A DNA stretch of 52,560 nt from Pseudomonadota bacterium (GTDB lineage: Bacteria > Pseudomonadota > Alphaproteobacteria > Rhizobiales > Pleomorphomonadaceae): assembly GCA_018262505.1 (NCBI GenBank), contig JAGSYV010000002.1:1-52560 (forward strand). Direction: 5' to 3'. The position numbers and the translations under genes are program-made. Below the pieces are notes generated by a model. It had not been told where the DNA came from, did no database searches, and saw only the letters and a program-made list of their open reading frames with translations. Shown in pieces: positions 1-8,599 of this stretch; the first letter of the stretch is position 1; each line of letters begins with the position of its first letter.

Positions 1-149
1 ACGTCGACCGCGAAGAGAAGCGAGTGTCCCACGGAGCGAATGACACCGGTGATGAGATCAGAAGGAGCAGCTTGACTTCAAACACCCCAATCAGAGAAGG
101 CTCCAATAGCGAGCGATTTATTTTTTGTTTGATTTCAGCTCGTTATGAC

Positions 150-187
150 GATGTGGTGATAGTTCGCGAAACGCCGCGAACCACATC
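150..187. other. Bulged hairpin beside the left repeat
   Basis: Bases 162-168 (GTTCGCG) pair exactly with 175-181 (CGCGAAC) over a 6-base loop. Bases 150-155 (GATGTG) pair with 182-187 (CACATC), leaving a 6-base bulge on one side. The hairpin ends 3 bases before the repeat at 191. Read on the minus strand it follows the LIIEWE-stop reading, as a gene-end terminator would, although there is no clear T-run. A recombinase-binding arm is another possibility. Confidence 0.45.
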
Positions 188-190
188 ATT

Positions 191-211
191 TCATTCCCAC
201 TCGATTATCAA
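191..211. repeat. Direct repeat, guaA 3'-end-like att site, left copy
   Basis: This 21-bp sequence recurs at 43955-43975 in the same orientation with only two differences (19/21). The shared core is TCCCACTCGAT. On the minus strand it reads Ile-Ile-Glu-Trp-Glu-stop, the usual C-terminal end of GMP synthase. The 3' end of guaA is a known integration site for tyrosine-recombinase islands. No guaA body adjoins it, so it would be the short att copy or a boundary between tandem elements. A further short match, TACCGTC, lies about 55 bases to the right of both copies. Confidence 0.55.
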
Positions 212-613
212 TATATGCACCAAGCAATTGATTTATTTTGTTAAATTACTTTTTCGCTTTCCGAATACCGTCATATGGACCGACAACAAACGCCAATCTT
301 TGAAATCGTTGGTTTTCTCACGCAGATCGCGGAAATCGTGTTCCGCCATCTATCGGCAGGCACAACGGCGGCATCACTCCGAAAGTCGGTTCGGGTCGCG
401 CCGCCGCCTTTACCCTACGCCGCCCGGCTCGAGATATCGCAGTGGAGTGCGCTTTCGACTCGGCAAAGTCAGGGAGCGCTTCAGTTGGGCCTTGCCTCGC
501 ACGCCGGCAAGAAACGGCGCCCAGCGGCAATCCCCGCTGCTGGCGTCGGACGAGACGGCCGGCTGCGGACTCCAAATGCGCGGGCACACACCAATGGCGG
601 CACGGGCTTTCCG

Positions 614-805
614 TCAATCAGGCTTTCTGGACTGCATCCTCTCAAGCGCGCGCGCACTCGGACGCCCGACGGTTTGGATGAGAAAGTCCAACAGCGGAGT
701 CAGAAACAGCGCCAGCAGGAAGTGTCCGGTAAAGCCGAATGTCGTCTTGCGGCCCATTACGCCGCATAATCCGCAACCGACGATGTAAAGGAAGACAAAG
801 GGCAT
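614..805 (-). CDS. Small membrane protein, GRxTxFGFxGHF family
   Basis: The 63-residue product has two hydrophobic segments (about 3-20 and 27-46) around the conserved stretch MGRKTTFGFTGHFLL, then TPLLDFLI, with a short basic tail. It is clearly paralogous to the 58-residue protein at 31760-31936: both share FLYxxxC, GxMGRxTxFGFxGHFxL and TPxxDFLI. A GGAGG ribosome-binding site lies 9 bases before the ATG, which supports a real gene despite its size. It follows the DUF697 gene (883-1500) on the same strand with a 77-base gap, so the two probably form one transcript. Similar small inner-membrane proteins of unknown function occur in many bacteria; the role here is unknown. Confidence 0.7.
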   Translation of the reverse strand: MPFVFLYIVGCGLCGVMGRKTTFGFTGHFLLALFLTPLLDFLIQTVGRPSARALERMQSRKPD

Positions 806-882
806 GGGATCGGGCCTCCGTTTCCCTGCACAACGACGGGACCGGCGCCGATGCCGGCGCCGGTTCTCTCCAGATCGGACCG

Positions 883-1500
883 TCAGGCGGCGGCCGGCGC
901 GTCGACGGGCACGGCTTCGGCTTCCGGAACCTTGCGGGCGCGGAAGGCGTCGTATCTGTCACGGAAATAGGTTTTCGTCGCTTCAATATCGAAGTTGACG
1001 AACGTGCCACCATTGGCAAAATGCCGGCGGAACACCGAACCCAGAGCGTAGGAGAAGGCGCCGTGGAGGGCAGGAAGGGTCACGAGACCAAAGGCCGTGC
1101 CGATCACCGGCACCGCCCGCAACACCGAGCTGACCACCGATGAACCCAAGAGGCCGCCAGCCAGCAGCGGCGGCGTCACGGAGGCTAGGAGAACCCCGAT
1201 CGCTTCCTTGCCGATCTCAGCTCGGAACTCGACATTGTAGACGTCCGCCAGCTCCTTCAGGAGCTTGAGGTTGACGACCATCAACGCCGCGGTGTCGACA
1301 TAGGGCACCGGGATCACGCCGGTCGCAACCGACAGATAGGTGTTGTTGCGAATAACCGAGGCGGCGTACTTCTCGCGCGCTTCCTCGGCCGTCTCGCTGG
1401 ACGACTCCGCCGCGGGCGCCTCGTTCACCGGCGCCACAACCTCTTCCTCGACCTTGTGGGCGGGTTGGGGCTCGCTTGTTGCTTCATGCTTGCTGACCAT
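883..1500 (-). CDS. DUF697-type membrane protein, copy 1
   Basis: The 205-residue product starts with an acidic, Ala/Glu/Pro-rich, probably disordered segment (1-45). A DUF697/YcjF-type region follows (about 50-185). Its marks are IPVPYVD near the start, KLLKELADVYNVEFR, a glycine-rich hydrophobic helical stretch (about 105-160), and a C-terminal HFANGGTFVNFD motif. Two other genes in this window, at 37268 and 43307, share the PxPxxD, LA-x-Y/H-G and HFxxGGT motifs, so this is one of three paralogues. GAGGAG sits 9 bases before the ATG. The molecular function of the family is not established; members often sit beside P-loop NTPases. It is probably co-transcribed with the small membrane gene at 614-805. 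Confidence 0.75.
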   Translation of the reverse strand: MVSKHEATSEPQPAHKVEEEVVAPVNEAPAAESSSETAEEAREKYAASVIRNNTYLSVATGVIPVPYVDTAALMVVNLKLLKELADVYNVEFRAEIGKEAIGVLLASVTPPLLAGGLLGSSVVSSVLRAVPVIGTAFGLVTLPALHGAFSYALGSVFRRHFANGGTFVNFDIEATKTYFRDRYDAFRARKVPEAEAVPVDAPAAA

Positions 1501-1787
1501 TGCGTCCTACTCCTCAATATTTGTGGGCCACATAGCGCGCAAACTCGAACCTGGCTGGGGTCTGGGATCATTTCCGCGCGCTGGAAGTGCCTGACGATAC
1601 CGGGTTGACGTTGATCATAAAAGTCAAACCAGTGATGACTATAGTTGGTTTTTGGTCAACCAGATTTTGAAAGATGACCTCCCCTGCACTTTTTTTGTAG
1701 AAATCTAGCCGCCCCACCAACAGTGAGGCTCGTTACGCGAACAGTTTACGCAAAAATTCGGATCCAGTTCGGCCCGATGCTCGCTCA
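1501..1787. other. Intergenic region between exporter and DUF697 genes
   Basis: No gene is visible. The region must hold the end of the NRPS/ABC transcript (from the right) and the promoter of the DUF697/small-membrane pair. The segment 1605-1700 is AT-rich, including a TTGACC-like hexamer on the minus strand and a weak 5-bp hairpin around 1640-1665, but I cannot pick a convincing promoter or terminator. Confidence 0.35.
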
Positions 1788-3410
1788 TCACGTAACGCGC
1801 CCCTCGAATCTGCCTTCGCTCATGTGATGGATGTGATCCGCGACGTGGAACCAGCGGTCGTCATGGGTGACGCAGATCACGATCTTCCGACGGGCCCGCA
1901 GGTCGGGCAGAATCTCCTCGTAGAAAGCACGACGGAAATGCGGATCCTGATCGGCGGCCCACTCATCGAGCACGATGATCGGCTTGTCCTCCAGCTCGGC
2001 GACGATCAGGGCGAGGCGTTTGCGTTGGCCGGTGGACAGCGCGATGGTCGAAAAAGCACCGTCACGAAGCGACACCTTGTCCGCCATGCCCATACGCTCG
2101 ATCAGCATCTGGGCGCGTTCGGGATCGACGGTGGCGATGCCAAGCAGCCGGCGTGACAAGTGGAAGTCGGAGAACACCGCCGAGATATGGTCGCGGTAGG
2201 CCGAGCGATGCAGCCCGTCGATCGGGACACCGTCAGCCGACAACGTTCCCGTATCGAGCGGCACCAGCCCGGTTAGGAGCCGCATCATGGTCGACTTGCC
2301 CGACCCGTTGCCACCGGTGATGAAGGCAATCTCGCCGGCTCGGAACTCGACCGATAGTGGTCCGATACCAAAGAGATCGCGGCCAAGGACATCGCGATAG
2401 GTGAAGCTGGCATCGGCGAGCACAATACTCTCTGGTGTCGGCACCGACAGGCCGGTGCCGTCGCGTGGTTCGTCGCTCGAGGCAGCGGCGAGCCGTTCGC
2501 ACATCGCTTCGATGTCAGCGAGCGCGCATTCGGTCTGCATCAGCATCGGCGCGACATGGGCCAACGTGCCAATTGGCCCGACGATGAACAACGCCACGGT
2601 CACCGCCGGGACCACAACTTTGTGGAAGGTTTCGGTGAATAGCGGAACGGCGAACACCATCAATCCGATCAGCACGAAAAACATGGCCTGGAGCAATGCA
2701 AACTCCCAACCCCACTTGGCCTTCATCGCCGTATTGACCTGTTTCGCCTTGGTCGACCGGCCGAGGAGATCGGCCCGCAGAGCGGCGGCGCGGCCCCGGC
2801 TCATACGTACCTCCTTGAAGCCGTCGATCAGGTCGGTCAGGCCCTCGAACACCTCGGTCTCCGTGTGGGCTGCCTCATTCATCTCGCGACCGAGGTGGCG
2901 CATCCGGGCAAAGCGCGTGGCGAGGGCGAAGCCCGCAAAGCCAAAGGCAAGCAGGCAGGCAACCGGCGACAGCCAGGCCATGTAGCCGCCTAGGAACAGA
3001 AGCATCAGCGCCTGTTGCCCGGCGATCACCAGCAACGGCAAGGTGGACGCCAGTGTCTGGGTGCTTTGGGTCAACGCGCCTTCCAGCGCTGCGCGGCCGA
3101 TGCGCTCGACGGTCGGAAGATCGCTCAGCCGCACCGCCTCGAACACGCGGACGCGGAGCCGATTGATCAGCCGCTCGACGTCCTGTGACGCGGTGATGAG
3201 CACGTAGTTGTGGGTGATGCCGAACAACGCCACGGTGATCAGGAACATCAGCGCCAGACGCGGACCAGCGCCTTCGCCTTGGGCTGCCTTCGATGCCGCT
3301 TCGACCAGCGCCAGAAGGGCGGTGGTGGCGATCGCCGACAGCGTGGCCATCAGTGCGATCGACCGCAAATTCTCTGGAATCTCGCGCAGGATCAACCGGA
3401 TGAGAATCAT
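1788..3410 (-). CDS. Cyclic-peptide-type ABC exporter, half 2
   Basis: This is an ABC half-transporter with an N-terminal transmembrane domain (about 15-295) and a C-terminal ATPase (about 330-540). From a TTG at 3425, residues 371-379 are the Walker A (GGNGSGKST), LSTGQRKRL is the signature, VLDEWAADQDP is the Walker B and H521 is the switch histidine. The DEWAADQDPxFRRxFY pattern is typical of the SyrD/PvdE cyclic-peptide or siderophore exporters. The likely start is ATG at 3410: GGGAGG lies 7 bases upstream, and this ATG overlaps the stop of the preceding exporter gene as ATGA. With that gene it probably forms a heterodimer that exports the NRPS product across the inner membrane. Substrate is inferred from context. 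Confidence 0.9.
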   Translation of the reverse strand: MILIRLILREIPENLRSIALMATLSAIATTALLALVEAASKAAQGEGAGPRLALMFLITVALFGITHNYVLITASQDVERLINRLRVRVFEAVRLSDLPTVERIGRAALEGALTQSTQTLASTLPLLVIAGQQALMLLFLGGYMAWLSPVACLLAFGFAGFALATRFARMRHLGREMNEAAHTETEVFEGLTDLIDGFKEVRMSRGRAAALRADLLGRSTKAKQVNTAMKAKWGWEFALLQAMFFVLIGLMVFAVPLFTETFHKVVVPAVTVALFIVGPIGTLAHVAPMLMQTECALADIEAMCERLAAASSDEPRDGTGLSVPTPESIVLADASFTYRDVLGRDLFGIGPLSVEFRAGEIAFITGGNGSGKSTMMRLLTGLVPLDTGTLSADGVPIDGLHRSAYRDHISAVFSDFHLSRRLLGIATVDPERAQMLIERMGMADKVSLRDGAFSTIALSTGQRKRLALIVAELEDKPIIVLDEWAADQDPHFRRAFYEEILPDLRARRKIVICVTHDDRWFHVADHIHHMSEGRFEGRVT

Positions 3411-5086
3411 TGGCGAGCCTCCCAAAGCGGGGCGTCGACGGCTTCCTCGATCAGGCGTCCGTCCTCCATGCGCAAACGGCGGTCGGCAGCATCAAAATAA
3501 TGGTCGTCGTGGGTGACGGCGATCACCGTAATGCCCCGCCGTTTGATTTCCAGCAGAACCTCGCGGTAGAACTTGCGACGGAAATGCGGGTCCTGATCGG
3601 CAGCCCATTCGTCGAGTACGAGGATCGGCTTGTGCTCCAACAGCGCGGCGATGAGACCCAGCCGCTTGCGCTGGCCGGCCGACAGATCATGCCGGTCGAA
3701 CCTATCACCGTCGACAATCCGGACGGCGTGATCCATTTCCATAACGCGCAGGAGATCGGCAGCCTCCGGTCCGTCAGCGATAGCTGGGTCGACGCCGTAG
3801 AGGCGGGGAAACAGGTGAAAGTCGGTGAAGACGGCGGCCATGCGCTCGCGCAATTCGGCCTCTTCGCCAGCCTGTATCGCCCGGCCATCGAGGCGCACGA
3901 CGCCGCGCGCCGGACGATACAGGCCCGTGAGCAGCTTGATCAATGTCGACTTACCCGACCCATTGCCGCCAGTGATGAACACCGTCTCGCCACGCCTCAA
4001 AATCAGATCGATCGGCCCGACTGAGAACGGTCGCTCGTCGTCATTGGCAGGAAAGGTAAACTCGACCCCCTCGAAGCGGATTTCCGAAAAATCTGACGAA
4101 GCCACGGCGTCAAGCGCGTCAAGCCCTGGCTCGGAGCCCGGCTCGATCAGATCGGCGAGGCGCACCTCAAGGTCCATCATTGCGCCGGCCGCCGCCTCGG
4201 CCTCGCCCATGATCATCACCGTCTGCATCAGCCCGAAGACCGGCGTCGCCATGAACAGGACGGCCGAAACAACCTTGCCGACGCTTTTCGCAAAACCGCT
4301 GGACAGGATCGGCACGACGAAGGCGACAAGGCCGAGCATAAGGTTGAAAGCGGTCTCGCCAAACACATACTGCCGCCAGCCTTGCACATGGATCTCGTTA
4401 CGCTCCGTCATGGTCGCCGCCGCCGCCGCCTCGAAGCCCGCACCGAGGTCACGCCCGCGAGCGGAGTTCAACCGCTGCTCCTTGAAACCGTCAAACAGGT
4501 CGGAGACATATTCAAACATCACCGCTTCGGGCTCGCTGGCGATGCGGCGGCGCTCGGCCAGTTCCTGCCCGAGGCCGAAATGGATGACCGCACCGACGGC
4601 GAGCAGGCTGGCAATGAACAGGAAGGCGACCAAGGACACCGAAGCAATGTAGAGCAACACCGCAACCATCAGGATGGCCGAACGGACGGTCAGGGCGATG
4701 TACTGCGAATTCATCGAGATGATCTGGCAGTTGCGCGTGATGCTCTCGAACAGTTCCGTGCGGTTCCAGCCTTCCAGCCTCAGCAATGAAGCCCGCGACA
4801 GGGAGTCCAGCATGTTTGCCCGCGACCTGTCGACGGCCGCTTCGATGTCGGCCGTCAGCCTCGCCACCATGCGGCTTTCGGCGAATGCGTAGACGGCAAG
4901 GCAGATGACAAATGCCAGGCACCACCAAAGCTCAACCACGTCGTATCGGCTGTCGGCAATGTTGCGCGCCGCCGTGTTGATCACGGCAAGCACACCCGCC
5001 GAGGCGGTGGCTGACAGCAGCGCCCAGACCATTAGCCATTTGACCGGACCCGGACCAAGCAGAGTGACGAATTTGATCAGGTTCAT
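3407..5086 (-). CDS. Cyclic-peptide-type ABC exporter, half 1
   Basis: This 559-residue permease-ATPase fusion has a transmembrane domain at about 15-300 and an ATPase domain at about 335-545. The Walker A is GGNGSGKST (373-381), the signature LSAGQRKRLGL starts at 468, the Walker B is VLDEWAADQDP (490-500), and the switch histidine H526 lies in VTHDD. It is homologous to its downstream partner across the whole length, and both have complete ATPase motifs, so two active sites are expected in a heterodimer. It starts 3 bases after the stop of NRPS3 and overlaps the next exporter gene by 4 bases. This places export as the last step of the biosynthetic operon. The family is that of SyrD and PvdE. 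Confidence 0.9.
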   Translation of the reverse strand: MNLIKFVTLLGPGPVKWLMVWALLSATASAGVLAVINTAARNIADSRYDVVELWWCLAFVICLAVYAFAESRMVARLTADIEAAVDRSRANMLDSLSRASLLRLEGWNRTELFESITRNCQIISMNSQYIALTVRSAILMVAVLLYIASVSLVAFLFIASLLAVGAVIHFGLGQELAERRRIASEPEAVMFEYVSDLFDGFKEQRLNSARGRDLGAGFEAAAAATMTERNEIHVQGWRQYVFGETAFNLMLGLVAFVVPILSSGFAKSVGKVVSAVLFMATPVFGLMQTVMIMGEAEAAAGAMMDLEVRLADLIEPGSEPGLDALDAVASSDFSEIRFEGVEFTFPANDDERPFSVGPIDLILRRGETVFITGGNGSGKSTLIKLLTGLYRPARGVVRLDGRAIQAGEEAELRERMAAVFTDFHLFPRLYGVDPAIADGPEAADLLRVMEMDHAVRIVDGDRFDRHDLSAGQRKRLGLIAALLEHKPILVLDEWAADQDPHFRRKFYREVLLEIKRRGITVIAVTHDDHYFDAADRRLRMEDGRLIEEAVDAPLWEARQ

Positions 5087-5089
5087 GGA

Positions 5090-8000
5090 TCAGGTCCGGT
5101 TTCGGCTGGGGTCCGCCGCCTCGTCAAGCCATGTCCGCACATACTCGGCAAGCTCGCCGACGTGGGAAGGCTCGAGCATCTGTCCGTGAGTGCCCCCCAT
5201 CCACCGGAGTTCGACTCCGCCACGGGCGCAGTCCCCCCAACCATTAAGCGGATCGCCCGGCACGCCAGGCGCCTGCTTTGACGCCCCGGTCGGACGCACC
5301 AACAGCATTTTGACGTCGAGCGGGTGTGGTCGATAGCGAGCCGCGGCCAGACCGTTGTTCTGGAACAGTGACAACAGACGTCGCATACCGGCGCGGTCCA
5401 TGCCGTCGGGCAGGAACTTGCCGCCCTTGCCGCGTTCCAGAATCAGGTCGATCCGCTGCTCAGAAGTTAGTCGGCGTAACGTCTCGGCGTCGAACAGACC
5501 CATCTCGTCGAAGAGATCGGCGAGAAAGTCAGATTCGTCCTTGCGGATCATCTCGCGCACCACTTCCGGCGTGGCTACGCCGTCGAGCACGATAATCGCC
5601 CTCACGTCGACGCCGCCGCGGATCAAGCGGCCAGCCGCCTCCCAGGCCAAGAGCGAGCCGAAACTCCAGCCGGCGATGGCCACCGGCCCTTCGGGCAAGG
5701 CCGCCCGCAGCGGCTCCATGTAGACGTCAACCAAACCCTCGACGGTCGACGGCAGCGGGCGATCGTCCTCCAAACCGATGCTCTGGACCATGGTCACCGG
5801 TTGATCCGGGCCGAGCTTCGCCGCCAAATCGCGATAGCACAGCACGTTGCCGCCGACCGGGTGGAAGCAGATCAGCGGCGGTCGTGATCCCTCAGCATTG
5901 ACCTTGACGATCGGCGTCCACTGCACGGTTGGGCGTCGCTCGATCAGCGAAGCCATCCGAGCGACCGTTGCATGGGTGAACAGGTCGGCGAGCGGCGGTC
6001 GATGATCAAACTCCCGTTCAATCGCCGCCATCAGGCGCACGGCAAGGACACTGTGCCCGCCCATCATGAAGAAGTCGTCGTTTCCGTCGTCAATCGGCGT
6101 TTCGAGTACCGTACTCCATACGGCTGCGAGGCGTCGTTCGATGTCGCCGGCCAACGGTCGCCGCTCACGATCGCCGCGAGCCGTCAACTCGGCCGGCGGC
6201 GGCAGGCGGCGTTCATCTAGCTTGCCGTTGGAGTTCAGCGGCAGGTCCTCGATCTCGACCAGCCATGAGGGCACGGTCCAGGCCGGCATCGTCCGGTCGA
6301 ACTCGGCGCGCGCCGTGACTGGTTCGAAGCCTGGACGCGGCACCACATAAGCGACCAGCGCCTTTTCACCATCGCTTCCGGCAATTGCCGTCACGGCAAC
6401 CCGGCGCACCAACGGATGGGCGGCCAGCGCCAGTTCAACTTCGGCCAGTTCGATGCGGTGACCGCGTATTTTGACCTGACGGTCCTCGCGCCCCATGAAC
6501 ACCAGATCTCCCGTCGACAGGCGGCGCGCCATGTCGCCGGTGCGGTAGCGGCGCACTCCATCGGGATCGATGACGAATTGCACCGCCGTTCGCCCGGGAT
6601 CGTTGAGATAGCCGCGCGCCACGCCCCGGCCGCCGATGCGAATCTCGCCAGGCACGCCGTCGGGCACGTCGCGGCCAGCGGCATCGGTCAGGCGAACATC
6701 GACGCCGGACAGCGGCTTGCCGATAGGTGGCGGCAACGAACGTGCCCAGTTGGTCGCCGACATGAAGTATTGCGTGGCACAGACGCAGGCTTCGGTCGGT
6801 CCGTATTGGTTGACGATGCGCAGATCGCCATGTCCCTCGATCGCATAGAGTTGGCGCAGCAGTTCGGTTTTCACTTCCTCGCCACCGAGGATGAAGCAGC
6901 GGCTCGACGTATGCGTGCCGCTCTCCTGCCAGTGGTCGATCAGCATAGCGAACATGCTGGGGGTCGCGTCACAGCAGACAATATGGTGCTGTTCGATGAA
7001 TTCGTGCAGGCGGGGCGGATCGCGGCGCGTCTCATCGGACGGGATTATCAGGGTGTGACCGTTGAGCAAGGTCGTGAAGATCTGATGGATCGAGCCATCG
7101 AAGCCGAAGGAGAAGACGCAGGTGTTGGTAATGCGACCACCCTGGCCGAGTTGCCGGTAGATGGTCGCCTCGGCGGAATCGGCGAGATTGACCAGCGATG
7201 CGTGCTCGACCCAGGTCGCCTTCGGCAGTCCGGTCGAGCCGCTGGTGAACATCACATAGGCGGCACTGGTCGGGTTGATGGCGACGGCCGGGAGATGGGC
7301 CGGCAGGCCATCGATCGCCGCGCCGCCATCAAGCCGCAGCGATCGACCTGTTCCCTGTCCAAGTCCGTCCATGCGCACGACACAGTCGAACAGATACGGC
7401 GCCGGATCGAAATCGGCCGCCACAACATCCGAAAAATCGAGCGACGGGCGTTGCCCATGCCTCGCCGCCCAGTCGCGCAGGAAGGCGCGCGAGATGAACA
7501 GTTGGTCGTCGAATTGCCGCCGCGTCGTCAATCCTTCGCCCGCATGGTCGCGCGCGAAGGCCGAGAGATCGCCGAGATAGGCGTCGCGCCGGTCAAGGTC
7601 CCACAGGCCGCCGAGATAGAGTGTCCCGCCTGGCGCCAGCACCGTCATCGCCTTGTCGAGGATATCGGCGAGATAGCCGAAACCGGGGAAATTCTCGATG
7701 ACGCTGTTGAAGATGATCAGATCAAAGGAGCCGGGCTCCAGCACGTCGAGGTCGTGGGCCGCGAGCTGTCGGCCGATGACGTGGTCGAGGCCAAGTTGGC
7801 GCGCCACCGTTTCCGTCCGCTCGGCGTTGAGGCGGGTGAGGTCGGAAGCGACATAGCGGCCGCACAAAGGTGCTACGCGTCGCATGGTAAAGCCGGAGGC
7901 ACAGCCGATTTCCAGCACGCGTGAGGCTGGCGTCAGCAACGCGCCGGTCTTGGCGCGAGCGTTGTCGCCAAACCGCTCCATGATCGCTTCGCCGATGGGC

Positions 8001-8599
8001 AAGCCTGTGAAAGCACTGGTCCAGCCACCGGCTCCGACATCGTCGGTCGCTTCGCCGGCAACGTGATTCCACAACTCCGATGACATCATGATGCCGGGGA
8101 TCTCGATGACTTGGTCGGGGTCGTCGGCGTCGAGGCAAAGCCCAGCTTTGAGCGTGTGGCAGGTCCAGGCGAGGGTACGGACGTCGCCCAGCGTCTTCCC
8201 CTCGCCGATCATCGCCACCATCTCGGATCCGTCGACCAGACTGCGTCGGCGACTGATCGGCTGTGTCGGGTCGAGCGGAACGTAGACGCAACCGGCCTTG
8301 AGGATGCCAAGGGCTGCCGCGATATAGGCACGACCGCGCTCCATCATCACGCCGACGCGCGCCTCATGATCAAGGTCCAGCGACACAAGCCAGCCGGCGA
8401 CGCGGTTCGCCGTGGCGTCGAGTTCCGCATAGGACATGGAGCCCTGCTCGTCGACGAGGGCAGGTTCGTTCGGCCGGCGCGACGCCCAAAGGGCAAAGCG
8501 CGATACTGCCGTTTCCCTGGACGCCGGCGCCGATACTGGCGTAGGCCGCGCTCGGACATCGTCGGTCTCGTCGTCGAAGCTGAAATCGGCAATCTTCAT
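5090..8599 (-). CDS. NRPS3: interrupted A (methyltransferase)-PCP-TE
   Basis: This 1169-residue termination protein begins directly with an adenylation domain. Its partner condensation domain is the last domain of NRPS2. The A domain is interrupted between motifs A2 and A3: residues about 160-435 form an SAM-dependent methyltransferase-like insert with motif I VLEIGCASGF (228-237). The A domain then resumes with A3 FTSGSTGLPK (451-460) and A5 YGPTEA (599-604). My hand-read specificity code is DGHDIGQVCK, for which I know no substrate. The PCP has Ser850 (MGGHS). The thioesterase (about 905-1160) has Ser979 in GWSFG, a likely Asp1006 and His1138. Interrupted A domains that activate and methylate an amino acid are known from thiocoraline-type pathways. 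It should load and methylate the last residue, then release or cyclise the chain. It overlaps NRPS2 by 4 bases. Confidence 0.92.
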   Translation of the reverse strand: MKIADFSFDDETDDVRARPTPVSAPASRETAVSRFALWASRRPNEPALVDEQGSMSYAELDATANRVAGWLVSLDLDHEARVGVMMERGRAYIAAALGILKAGCVYVPLDPTQPISRRRSLVDGSEMVAMIGEGKTLGDVRTLAWTCHTLKAGLCLDADDPDQVIEIPGIMMSSELWNHVAGEATDDVGAGGWTSAFTGLPIGEAIMERFGDNARAKTGALLTPASRVLEIGCASGFTMRRVAPLCGRYVASDLTRLNAERTETVARQLGLDHVIGRQLAAHDLDVLEPGSFDLIIFNSVIENFPGFGYLADILDKAMTVLAPGGTLYLGGLWDLDRRDAYLGDLSAFARDHAGEGLTTRRQFDDQLFISRAFLRDWAARHGQRPSLDFSDVVAADFDPAPYLFDCVVRMDGLGQGTGRSLRLDGGAAIDGLPAHLPAVAINPTSAAYVMFTSGSTGLPKATWVEHASLVNLADSAEATIYRQLGQGGRITNTCVFSFGFDGSIHQIFTTLLNGHTLIIPSDETRRDPPRLHEFIEQHHIVCCDATPSMFAMLIDHWQESGTHTSSRCFILGGEEVKTELLRQLYAIEGHGDLRIVNQYGPTEACVCATQYFMSATNWARSLPPPIGKPLSGVDVRLTDAAGRDVPDGVPGEIRIGGRGVARGYLNDPGRTAVQFVIDPDGVRRYRTGDMARRLSTGDLVFMGREDRQVKIRGHRIELAEVELALAAHPLVRRVAVTAIAGSDGEKALVAYVVPRPGFEPVTARAEFDRTMPAWTVPSWLVEIEDLPLNSNGKLDERRLPPPAELTARGDRERRPLAGDIERRLAAVWSTVLETPIDDGNDDFFMMGGHSVLAVRLMAAIEREFDHRPPLADLFTHATVARMASLIERRPTVQWTPIVKVNAEGSRPPLICFHPVGGNVLCYRDLAAKLGPDQPVTMVQSIGLEDDRPLPSTVEGLVDVYMEPLRAALPEGPVAIAGWSFGSLLAWEAAGRLIRGGVDVRAIIVLDGVATPEVVREMIRKDESDFLADLFDEMGLFDAETLRRLTSEQRIDLILERGKGGKFLPDGMDRAGMRRLLSLFQNNGLAAARYRPHPLDVKMLLVRPTGASKQAPGVPGDPLNGWGDCARGGVELRWMGGTHGQMLEPSHVGELAEYVRTWLDEAADPSRNRT

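Larger units (their letters stand above)
1..613. other. Left edge, no recognisable gene
   Basis: I find no credible gene in this stretch. Bases 80-290 are clearly more AT-rich than the rest of the window, and bases 350-613 return to high GC. The open frames on both strands in 300-613 are arginine-rich, overlap each other and match no family I know. The stretch contains the hairpin and the guaA-end-like repeat described separately. It could be an island boundary or decayed sequence. Confidence 0.5.

Noticed and set aside
6416..7924. A 502-codon plus-strand open frame, and many similar ones opposite the NRPS genes
   Set aside because: They lie antisense to strongly supported NRPS domains; their products are Arg/Gly/Ala-rich with no family features. 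High GC content leaves antisense frames open.
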